From NCBI RefSeq assembly GCF_900258035.1, contig NZ_OGTP01000034.1:1-52688 (forward strand): a stretch of 52,688 nt of DNA, in the 5' to 3' direction. Of the stretch, positions 44,825 through 52,688 are shown piece by piece. Both the position numbers and the translations under genes were made by a program. The notes beneath the pieces were generated by a model. That model made no database searches, was not told where the DNA came from, and was given only the letters and a program-made list of their open reading frames with translations. The first letter of the stretch is position 1; the number at the start of each line of letters is the position of its first letter. This DNA is from Caballeronia novacaledonica. GTDB lineage: Bacteria; Pseudomonadota; Gammaproteobacteria; Burkholderiales; Burkholderiaceae.

Positions 44825-45271
44825 ATGTCCTTCCCGAAAAAGCGTAAGCGCGTGAAGGCCGATGGCGACGAGTCTTTTCTCGCCGTGCTGCGGCACTTCA
44901 AGCCATTTGGTCAACTCGACACGAAGATCGCGCGAGCGCGCGCCCAGGATGAACCGGTGCTCTACGCGCATGTTCTGCCGGGACTCGATGTCCTGTTGTG
45001 CAGCGTGCGGGGCGCACAGCCGCCGTACCCGGCCATCGACGAGTTGCACCGGCGCTGTGTCGAATCGATCACCAATGCGCTCGAGCAGCCGCTCGACGGA
45101 CTGGAGAACGGCGGCTACTGGTACGAGGCGAACGGCTTCGGCTTCCTCGTGTTCGCGAGCCGTGCCCGGACGCAGATCCTGAGCGAATTCGGCGCCACTG
45201 TTTCGGCGCGCAGGCGTCGCGGCACGCGCCGTCAGGACGCGGGCGATGCCGCCTCGCGCCCGCTGCGTTGA
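44825..45271 (+). CDS. Hypothetical protein, unknown function
   Basis: 148 residues from the ATG at 44825 (MSFPKKRKRVKADGDESFLA); an in-frame ATG at 44780 would add 15 residues. Basic N-terminus, then FLAVLRHFKPFGQLDTKIAR and YAHVLPGLDVLLCSVRGAQP. A conserved-looking aromatic segment (ENGGYWYEANGFGFLVFAS) comes next, and a basic tail rich in Arg ends it. No signal or membrane span. I do not recognise a family. Confidence 0.6.
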   Translation: MSFPKKRKRVKADGDESFLAVLRHFKPFGQLDTKIARARAQDEPVLYAHVLPGLDVLLCSVRGAQPPYPAIDELHRRCVESITNALEQPLDGLENGGYWYEANGFGFLVFASRARTQILSEFGATVSARRRRGTRRQDAGDAASRPLR

Positions 45272-45541
45272 TCTCATCTCCGACCTTCCCCGTTTATTTT
45301 TGATGCGCGCGGGCCTCGTGATCGAGGCCCGGCGTGTCGTCGTCCGCGTGTCGGCGCGCTTCGCGCAAACCCCGACTACTCCCGCACGCATTCCTGTCCT
45401 TTAATGGAAGCCACGCGCGAAAGCGTGATGGCGCGTGCCTTGCTGCATCGGTTTGCAAGCTCTTGCGACACGTCCAGTCGCTCGACGCCGATCTAACATG
45501 CCCCGCAGGAAATGCCTTCGGGGGATTACAAGGAGAACACC

Positions 45542-45751
45542 ATGTCGGAACACGTCTACAAGCAGATCGAACTGACCGGCTCGTCGCCGAAATCGAGCGA
45601 TGACGCCATGCGCGTCGCGCTGGAGAAGGCGTCGAAAACGCTGCGCAACATGCACTGGTTCGAAGTGGTGGAAACGCGCGGACACATCGAGGACGGGAAG
45701 ATCCTGCATTGGCAGGTGACGATCAAAGTCGGACTGCGCATCGAGGATTGA
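45542..45751 (+). CDS. Dodecin family flavin-binding protein
   Basis: 69 residues from the ATG at 45542, after AAGGAGAAC. It fits dodecin throughout: VYKQIELTGSSPKSSDDAMRVALEKASKTLRNMHWFEVVETRGHIEDG in overall pattern, with the aromatic HWFEV that stacks on flavin and a C-terminal HWQVTIKVGLRIED. Dodecins form hollow 12-mers that store or buffer riboflavin, FMN and CoA. A strong terminator follows. Confidence 0.92.
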   Translation: MSEHVYKQIELTGSSPKSSDDAMRVALEKASKTLRNMHWFEVVETRGHIEDGKILHWQVTIKVGLRIED

Positions 45752-45773
45752 TGCGGTTTCCGAGATCATGAAA

Positions 45774-45805
45774 AAACGCGCCTCGCTGCGAAGCGAGGCG
45801 CGTTT
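45774..45805. terminator. Bidirectional terminator between dodecin and the BMP importer
   Basis: AAACGCGCCTCGCT and AGCGAGGCGCGTTT pair perfectly over 14 bp with the loop GCGA. A-run before and T-run after suit both convergent transcripts. Confidence 0.93.
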
Positions 45806-45825
45806 CGTATTGCGCGGCAGGCTGA

Positions 45826-46911
45826 TTATTTCGGCAACGATCCGTCGACACCTTCGACGTACCAGTTGATGCGCTGCAGTTCCGGATCGGACAGCGTCTT
45901 GCCGGCCGGCACCTTCTCCGCGCCAGACTGATCCTTGATCGGGCCGCTGAACACATCCCACTTGCCCGTGTGCAGTTCGTCGCGTTTCGCGGCGACCGCC
46001 TGCGCCGCCTTCGCGGGAATCACGCCGGTGTTCAGGTCTTCGAGATCCACGGCCTTCTGCGGGATGCCGAGCCACACGGGATCGTTCTTCCACTTGCCGT
46101 CGAGCACCTTCTGGATGACGTCGTTGTAATAGACGCCCCAGTGCGCGACCACCGAACCCAGATGCGCGTTCGGACCGAACTTCTTCATGTTCGAATCCCA
46201 GCCGAATGCGTAGACGTGCTTCTCGTTCGCCGTGTTTAGCGTCGCGTTCGAGTCGGTGTTCTGCAGCAGCACGTCGGCGCCCTGGCCGATCAGCGTTTCG
46301 GCGGCCTGCTTTTCCTTGCCCGGATCGAACCAGCTATTGATCCAGATGACCTTCGTGTGGACCTTCGGATTCACGGAGCGCGCGCCCATCGTGTAGGCGT
46401 TGATGTTGCGCACCACTTCCGGAATCGGCACCGACGCCACGAAACCGAGCGTGTTCGTCTTCGTCACGTAACCCGCCGCGACGCCCGCGAGATACGCGCC
46501 CTGATACATGCGCACGTCGTACGTGCCGAAGTTCTTGGCCTTCTTGAAGCCCGTGGCCGTCAGGAAGATGGTGTCCGGGAAATCCTTCGCGACCTTCAGC
46601 GCGAAATCCTGATAGCCGAAGCTCGTCGCGAAGATGACCTTGTTGCCCTTGTTCGCGAGATCGCGGAACACGCGTTCCGAATCCGCCGACTCCGGCACGT
46701 TCTCCACGCGCGTGATCTTGATCTTGCTGCCGTACTTCGCTTCGGCTTCCTTGCTGCCCGCGTCGTGCGCGAAGGTCCAGCCGGCATCGCCCGGATTGCC
46801 GAGATAGACGAACGCGACGCCCGGCGCATCCGCCGCCCGCGCGCTCAGTGCCGCGACGGTGGCGGACAGCGCGACCGTCGCGGTGATCGCCTTCAGCCAT
46901 GGTTTATTCAT
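45826..46911 (-). CDS. BMP-family ABC transporter substrate-binding protein
   Basis: 361 residues from the ATG at 46911 (MNKPWLKAITATVALSATVA), with a Sec signal ending SARA. Unlike most Gram-positive homologues there is no lipobox. The mature part has BMP/PnrA landmarks: VAFVYLGNPGDAGWTFAHDA, VIFATSFGYQDFALKVAKDF and GAYLAGVAAGYVTKTNTLGF. BMP proteins bind purine nucleosides. It is followed in transcription order by no further transporter gene; the permeases and ATPase are upstream on the same strand. Confidence 0.92.
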   Translation of the reverse strand: MNKPWLKAITATVALSATVAALSARAADAPGVAFVYLGNPGDAGWTFAHDAGSKEAEAKYGSKIKITRVENVPESADSERVFRDLANKGNKVIFATSFGYQDFALKVAKDFPDTIFLTATGFKKAKNFGTYDVRMYQGAYLAGVAAGYVTKTNTLGFVASVPIPEVVRNINAYTMGARSVNPKVHTKVIWINSWFDPGKEKQAAETLIGQGADVLLQNTDSNATLNTANEKHVYAFGWDSNMKKFGPNAHLGSVVAHWGVYYNDVIQKVLDGKWKNDPVWLGIPQKAVDLEDLNTGVIPAKAAQAVAAKRDELHTGKWDVFSGPIKDQSGAEKVPAGKTLSDPELQRINWYVEGVDGSLPK

Positions 46912-47019
46912 TGTGATTCTCCTGGTCGATGTTGTGTGTGACACGGTATTGCCGGCCCGCATCAGTGTGGTCGGTCAAAAATGAGAGCGAAACCGCGATG
47001 CTGCGCGAGAACAACAGCA

Positions 47020-47949
47020 TCAGCTCGCCGCGAAAAACGGCTTGCCGAGCGATGCCGGCGCGTTGAGCTTGATCGTGTTCGGGTTGCGCGAGATGAGCAC
47101 GAGGACGACGATCGTCGCGATATACGGCAGCATCGCGAGAAATTGCGTCGGCACGGGCACGCCGATCGCCTGCGCGTAGAACTGCAGCGCCATCACCGCG
47201 CCGAACAGCAGCGCGCCGATCAGAAGGCGCCCCGGCCGCCACGTCGCGAACACGACGAGCGCAAGCGCGATCCAGCCGCGCCCCGAAGTCAGTTGCTCCT
47301 GCCAGACGTGCAGATAGACGATCGAGTAATAGCCGCCCGCGATGCCGGCCATCGCGCCGCCGAAGAGCGTCGCGCCATAGCGCACGCCGACGACCGGAAA
47401 GCCCACCGCATGCGCGACCGCGGGCGATTCGCCGACCGAGCGCAGCACGAGCCCCGCGCGCGTCTTGTAGAGAAACCAGCCGATCACGCCGAACATGATG
47501 AACGCGAGATAGCCGAGCGGCGTAAGCGAGAAGACCGCGGGACCGAGCACCGGAATGTTCGCGAGGCCGGGAATCGGCATCACGTCGATGGTCGAGCGCA
47601 CCGCCGCCGACGTGTACGGCTTGCCGACATACGCCGAAAAGCCGATGCCGAAAATGGTCAGCGACAAACCTGTCGCGACCTGATTGGCGAGCATCGTGAT
47701 GGTGAGAAAGCCGAAGAGCAGCGCCATCGCGAGCCCCGCGAACACGGAAGCGACGATGCCGAGCCACGGACTGCCGGTGATCGCGGTGACGGCGTAGCCG
47801 GTGACGGCGCCCATCAGCATCATGCCTTCGACGCCGAGATTCAGGACGCCGGATTTTTCCGCGACGAGTTCGCCCGCGCCCGCGTACATCAGCGGGATGG
47901 CGGCGATCACGGCGCTCGACGCGAGGTTGCTGGCCTGATTGATGTCCAT
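47020..47949 (-). CDS. ABC transporter permease, NupQ-like
   Basis: 309 residues with about eight or nine hydrophobic segments. The first part, EKSGVLNLGVEGMMLMGAVTGY, is the hallmark of nucleoside/BMP-type permeases. KTRAGLVLRSVGESPAVAHAVGF is the coupling loop to the ATPase. It is 14 nt after the companion permease gene and 108 nt before the binding-protein gene. Confidence 0.9.
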   Translation of the reverse strand: MDINQASNLASSAVIAAIPLMYAGAGELVAEKSGVLNLGVEGMMLMGAVTGYAVTAITGSPWLGIVASVFAGLAMALLFGFLTITMLANQVATGLSLTIFGIGFSAYVGKPYTSAAVRSTIDVMPIPGLANIPVLGPAVFSLTPLGYLAFIMFGVIGWFLYKTRAGLVLRSVGESPAVAHAVGFPVVGVRYGATLFGGAMAGIAGGYYSIVYLHVWQEQLTSGRGWIALALVVFATWRPGRLLIGALLFGAVMALQFYAQAIGVPVPTQFLAMLPYIATIVVLVLISRNPNTIKLNAPASLGKPFFAAS

Positions 47950-47963
47950 TTCTTATTGCCTCG

Positions 47964-49070
47964 TCATGCGGCGTGATGCGCAGGCGTCCTGCGCTTGATG
48001 CGGAAATTCACGAACAGGTCGCAGCCGAGCAGGCAGAAAAGCAGCAGGCCCTGGAACACGCCCGCGAGCGCTTGCGGCAGTTGTAGCGAGGTCTGCACGG
48101 CTTCGCCGCCGAGATACAGCAGCGCCATCAGCAGGCTCGCGAGCACGATGCCCACCGGATGCAGACGTCCCACGAACACGACGATGATCGCCGTGAAGCC
48201 GTAGCCCGGCGACCAGCCCGCCTGAAGCTGGCCGATCGGACCGGCCACTTCGCCCATGCCGGCGAGGCCCGCGAGGCCGCCGGACAAGAGCAGCGACGTC
48301 CAGATCGTCTTCTTGTCGGAGAAGCCGGCATAGCGCGCGGCGAGCGGCGCGAGACCGCCGACGTTCATCCGGAAGCCCGCGAAGCTCTTGCGCATGAAGA
48401 GCCACACGCAGGGAATCGCGATCGCCGTCAGAAACACCGATGCGTTGATGCGCGTGCCCTTGAGCCACGTCCAGTGCCAGTCGCCGTAGAGGCGCGGGAA
48501 CAGCGCGTCGTCGCCGAACATCGCCGAGATCGGGAAGTTCATGCCTTCCGGATCGCGCCACGGACCGCTCACGAGATAGATGAGCAACTGCGTGGCGACG
48601 TAGGTGAGCATCAGGCTCGTCAGGATTTCATTGGTGTTGAAGCGGCTCTTGAGCAGCGCGGGAATCGCGGCCCACAGCATGCCGCCGACCACGCCACCGA
48701 GCATCATCAGCGGCAGCGTCCACCAGCCGGAGGCATCGCCGGCATGAATCGCAATGCCGCCCGCGACAATGCCGCCGAGCAGCATCTGCCCTTCCGCGCC
48801 GATGTTCCACACGTTCGCGCGATAGCCGACCGCGAGCCCGAGTCCGATCAGGCATAGCGGCGACGCCTTCAGCACCAGTTCCGACCAGCCGTTGATGCTC
48901 GAAAGCGGCTCGATGAAGAACGCGTGCATCGCGCGCAGCGGGTCCTGGCCGACGAGACTGAAAATCAGAAAGCCGATAACGAGCGTCGCGACGGCGGCGA
49001 CCACCGGCACCGCGAGCTGCATGACGCGCGAGGGCGTCGGGCGCGCTTCGAGTCGATAGGGGAAGATCAT
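47964..49070 (-). CDS. ABC transporter permease, NupP-like
   Basis: 368 residues with about ten hydrophobic segments. Family marks are WSELVLKASPLCLIGLGLAV, NVWNIGAEGQMLLGGIVAGG, and RFNTNEILTSLMLTYVATQL. It pairs with the NupQ-like permease to form the channel. The start lies 6 nt after the ATPase stop, so the order ATPase, NupP, NupQ, BMP is a single operon. Confidence 0.9.
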   Translation of the reverse strand: MIFPYRLEARPTPSRVMQLAVPVVAAVATLVIGFLIFSLVGQDPLRAMHAFFIEPLSSINGWSELVLKASPLCLIGLGLAVGYRANVWNIGAEGQMLLGGIVAGGIAIHAGDASGWWTLPLMMLGGVVGGMLWAAIPALLKSRFNTNEILTSLMLTYVATQLLIYLVSGPWRDPEGMNFPISAMFGDDALFPRLYGDWHWTWLKGTRINASVFLTAIAIPCVWLFMRKSFAGFRMNVGGLAPLAARYAGFSDKKTIWTSLLLSGGLAGLAGMGEVAGPIGQLQAGWSPGYGFTAIIVVFVGRLHPVGIVLASLLMALLYLGGEAVQTSLQLPQALAGVFQGLLLFCLLGCDLFVNFRIKRRTPAHHAA

Positions 49071-49076
49071 CGTGCG

Positions 49077-50651
<1,575 letters not shown>

Positions 50652-50843
50652 TGAGATCCAGAAATGCGTCCGGCCACCGAGCAGGCCGGACTGGAAAAGT
50701 TACCGCTCACGAGCGCGCGACGGGGTCGTGTCGCGCGAACTCATATCGCGGGCAGAATTTACAGAATTCGGAACGCTAAGTCGATCACTCAAAATTATGT
50801 GTTGCATGCCGCTAAAAGCCAGTCCCTGCGGGTAACTCACACC

Positions 50844-50881
50844 TTGACGAATTTTTCACGTCATATTAAAAATGATATGTT
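50844..50881. promoter_or_regulatory. A+T-rich promoter or regulator site ahead of the LysR gene
   Basis: TTGACG at 50844-50849 and TAAAAA at 50867-50872 are spaced 17 bp. A dyad, CATAT-N8-ATATG, at 50862-50879 lies in the most A+T-rich part of the divergent region. LysR-type proteins bind such dyads near their own promoter. The start of neither transcript can be fixed. Confidence 0.45.
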
Positions 50882-50923
50882 GTAACCCCGCATCGATCAG
50901 CCAGAACATATAGTGGAGATAAC

Positions 50924-51856
50924 ATGAGTCAGCAACGCGAGGCGATCGATACGTATCTGTTGCGCGTCTTGCATACCCTTCTGATGGAACGCAGCGTGAC
51001 GCGTGCGGCCGTCAAGCTCAATCAGTCGCAACCCGCCATCAGCGCTGCGTTGCGCCGGCTGCGCGACATTACCGGCGATCCGCTGCTGGTGCGCGGAAAG
51101 TCCGGCATGGTGCCGACCGAATACGGTCTGCGCCTGCTCGAGCCCACGCAGAACGCGCTGCGCGAAATCGAGCGCATCAAGGTCCAGCAGCACAATTTCG
51201 ATCCTTCGACGTCGGTGCGGTGCTATCGCATCGGCTGTCCCGACTATCTGAACGTGCTGTTCGTGCCGACTGTCGTCGAACGATTCCGGCAGGCCGCGCC
51301 CAACGCGACGCTCGAGTTCCATTCGCTCGGCCCGGCGTTCGATTACGAACTCGCGCTCGAGGATGGCAAGCTCGATATCGTCGTCGGCAACTGGCCCGAG
51401 CCGCCCGAGCAGTTGCATCTTTCCAACTTGTTTGTCGACAAGATCGTGTGTCTTGTCAGCAATACGCATCCGTTCGCGAAGCGCGGGGGGCTGACGCTCG
51501 ATCAGTACCTGAACGCGCCGCATCTTGCGCCGACGCCCTATTCCGTCGGCCAGCGCGGTGCGATCGACGTGCATCTTGCGCGCGAGCGATTGAAGCGTCA
51601 TGTCGTCGTGACGTTGCCGTACTTCAATCTCGCGCCTTACGTGTTGATCAAGTCGGATCTCGTCTTTACCACGACGCGGCTCTTTGCCGATCACTACGCG
51701 CGGTTCCTGCCGCTCGCGGTCGTGCCCGCGCCGCTCGATTTTCCGCCGATGCAGTATTACCAGTTGTGGCATGAGCGGTGTCATTACTCGGATGAGGTCC
51801 GCTGGTTGCGGGGGCTCGTCGCGGAGGCGACGCGGTCGTTGATCGATCAGCCTTGA
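50924..51856 (+). CDS. LysR-type transcriptional regulator
   Basis: 310 residues, starting at the ATG at 50924. The winged helix-turn-helix (about 8-65) reads LLRVLHTLLMERSVTRAAVK, then QSQPAISAALRRLRDITGDP. The effector domain includes IGCPDYLNVLFVPTVVERFR and LDIVVGNWPEPPEQL, which resembles NodD/LinR-like and aromatic-responsive members. It is divergent from the BMP importer operon across 272 nt, so that operon is the first candidate target. Effector unknown. Confidence 0.9.
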   Translation: MSQQREAIDTYLLRVLHTLLMERSVTRAAVKLNQSQPAISAALRRLRDITGDPLLVRGKSGMVPTEYGLRLLEPTQNALREIERIKVQQHNFDPSTSVRCYRIGCPDYLNVLFVPTVVERFRQAAPNATLEFHSLGPAFDYELALEDGKLDIVVGNWPEPPEQLHLSNLFVDKIVCLVSNTHPFAKRGGLTLDQYLNAPHLAPTPYSVGQRGAIDVHLARERLKRHVVVTLPYFNLAPYVLIKSDLVFTTTRLFADHYARFLPLAVVPAPLDFPPMQYYQLWHERCHYSDEVRWLRGLVAEATRSLIDQP

Positions 51857-51912
51857 TGTTGCTTTTTTGCTTCTTCGTTCGTTCGCTTGTTTGTTCGCTC
51901 GTTCGGGTGTTC

Positions 51913-52135
51913 GTGAAACCTGTGTTCGTGTCGGTCTATTAGCACTGCCCCTGTGCGGGGCGGCACCTACTTTCTTTGCTGCTGCAAAGAAAGTAGGCAA
52001 AGAAAGCAGCTTTCCCATCCAAAGTGCCTCACACCGGCCGCGGCACAGGCGATTGGCTGAATGGCCCCCAGAGTAGCGAGTGCCCTCACAAAACTCACGC
52101 GACTTGGATCGCGCACGGTCTGACTCATCGCACCG
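51913..52135 (-). repeat. Dispersed repeat, left arm of a large inverted repeat
   Basis: Read on the minus strand it runs from the GAGTTTTGTGAGGGCACTCG side through GCCATTCAGCCAATCGCCTG and the palindromic core (TACTTTCTTTGC with GCAAAGAAAGTA) to GCCCCGCACAGGGGC and on to AATAGACCGACACGAAC. It matches 52302-52519 in inverted orientation with scattered differences. A short frame across it (codes FFAAAKKVGAAPHRG) is likely spurious. Confidence 0.88.
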
Positions 52136-52301
52136 CTTGTCTCTCTGGTTCAGCACCAGATAGCTCCAGCCCGCTTCGCGGCCGATGGGTCAATCGGGGC
52201 TGCATGTGCTTCTTTCTCGATGGTTTCCTTCGCATACCCAACGGCAGCGCGTAGCGCTGTGCCGGTGCTCTTTCGTGCTGGGCCAGTGCCCTAAAACATG
52301 T

Positions 52302-52519
52302 GGTGCGGCAGACCGTGCGCGAGCCAAGCCCGGTTCTGCTTGTGAGGGCACTCACTACTGCCGGGCCATTCAGCCAATCGCCTGTGCCGCGGCCGGCATG
52401 AAGCACTTTGGATGGGAGAAGCTGCTTTCTTTGGTTACTTTCTTTGCAGCAGCAAAGAAAGTGACTGCCGCCCCGCACAGGGGCAACGCCAATAGACCGA
52501 CGCGAAAGCAAGTTTCACT
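52302..52519 (+). repeat. Dispersed repeat, right arm of a large inverted repeat
   Basis: It has the same sequence family as 51913-52135 but the opposite orientation, separated by about 170 nt. It contains GGGCCATTCAGCCAATCGCC, TGCCGCGGCCGG, GCACTTTGGATGGGAGAAGC and the palindromic core ACTTTCTTTGC/GCAAAGAAAGT, then GCCCCGCACAGGGGC. The left-edge copy at 22-110 matches its right half. The two arms could pair in one strand to form a very large cruciform or hairpin. Confidence 0.88.
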
Positions 52520-52562
52520 CACACAAAGAGCCCTCGCGCCGAACGCGATAAAAGCGGCGGAT

Positions 52563-52688
52563 TCAACCGGTCAACGCAACCCCCAACGTCTCGGCCAATT
52601 TCTCCGCTGGGGTCATAAAGCCCAAGGTCTGCCGCGGCCTTTCATTGAGTCGCTTGGCAATTGCGTTCAATTCAGCCTGTGAGTAATG
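52563..52688 (-). mobile_element. C-terminus of an IS30-family transposase, cut by the window edge
   Basis: The minus strand ends HYSQAELNAIAKRLNERPRQ, then TLGFMTPAEKLAETLGVALT-Gly and a stop at 52563-52565. NERPRQTLGFMTPAE matches the well-known IS30 tail LNxRPRxxLGxxTPxE. The rest of the gene lies beyond the right edge. The 19 bp around the stop recur inverted at the left edge (5-23). Confidence 0.85.

Overview
The window looks like a chromosomal segment of a Burkholderia sensu lato bacterium, most like Paraburkholderia or Caballeronia. The basis is very high GC, families typical of that group (UPF0303, DUF1488, DUF2946, DUF2252, DUF2939), strong GGAGG ribosome sites, and a dispersed repeat I associate with these genomes from memory. 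Nearly all of it reads as ordinary core or semi-core chromosome.

Layout. 1-110 holds the last codons of an IS30-type transposase and a truncated dispersed repeat. 138-6065 (minus) is an L-asparaginase and the sulfate uptake operon sbp-cysT-cysW-cysA with a CysB-type regulator at its end. 6251-7001 is lexA behind two SOS boxes. 7218-10887 has two poorly known proteins, a universal stress protein and a NodIJ-type ABC exporter. 10946-14026 (minus) is a pentose-phosphate pair (tkt, gnd). 14321-16964 is a Tas-like aldo-keto reductase divergent from a DHA2 MFS pump. 17415-18627 is a three-gene exported-protein cassette ending in a lytic transglycosylase. 18593-22927 is redox, methyltransferase and small unknown genes.

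23152-26013 is the one clearly accessory and decayed zone. Two remnants of a single-stranded-DNA-binding-like gene, sharing an imperfect direct repeat of about 160 bp, flank a three-gene minus-strand module. The module is a PAAR protein with a possible transthyretin-like tail, a Tae4-type peptidoglycan amidase, and a GTG-started two-helix membrane protein that is the positional candidate for immunity. The zone abuts the 3' end of tRNA-His.

26060-33891 carries tRNA-His, dusA, a 3-hydroxyisobutyryl-CoA hydrolase with a TetR regulator, small unknown genes, an SMR efflux protein with UPF0303, tRNA-fMet, and a copper trio (DUF2946, CopC, PCuAC). 33962-39652 is mainly envelope: penicillin-binding protein 1A, and a PspA protein followed by a glycine-rich TPR membrane protein. 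40012-45751 holds glgX, DUF2252, mscL, an unknown gene and dodecin. 45826-51856 is a BMP-type (probably purine nucleoside) ABC importer and a divergent LysR regulator.

51913-52519 has no gene I trust. It is a large imperfect palindrome made of two inverted copies of the same dispersed repeat. The window ends inside the C-terminus of another IS30-type transposase, so IS30-like ends bracket it in inverted orientation. This could be biological or simply a contig boundary.
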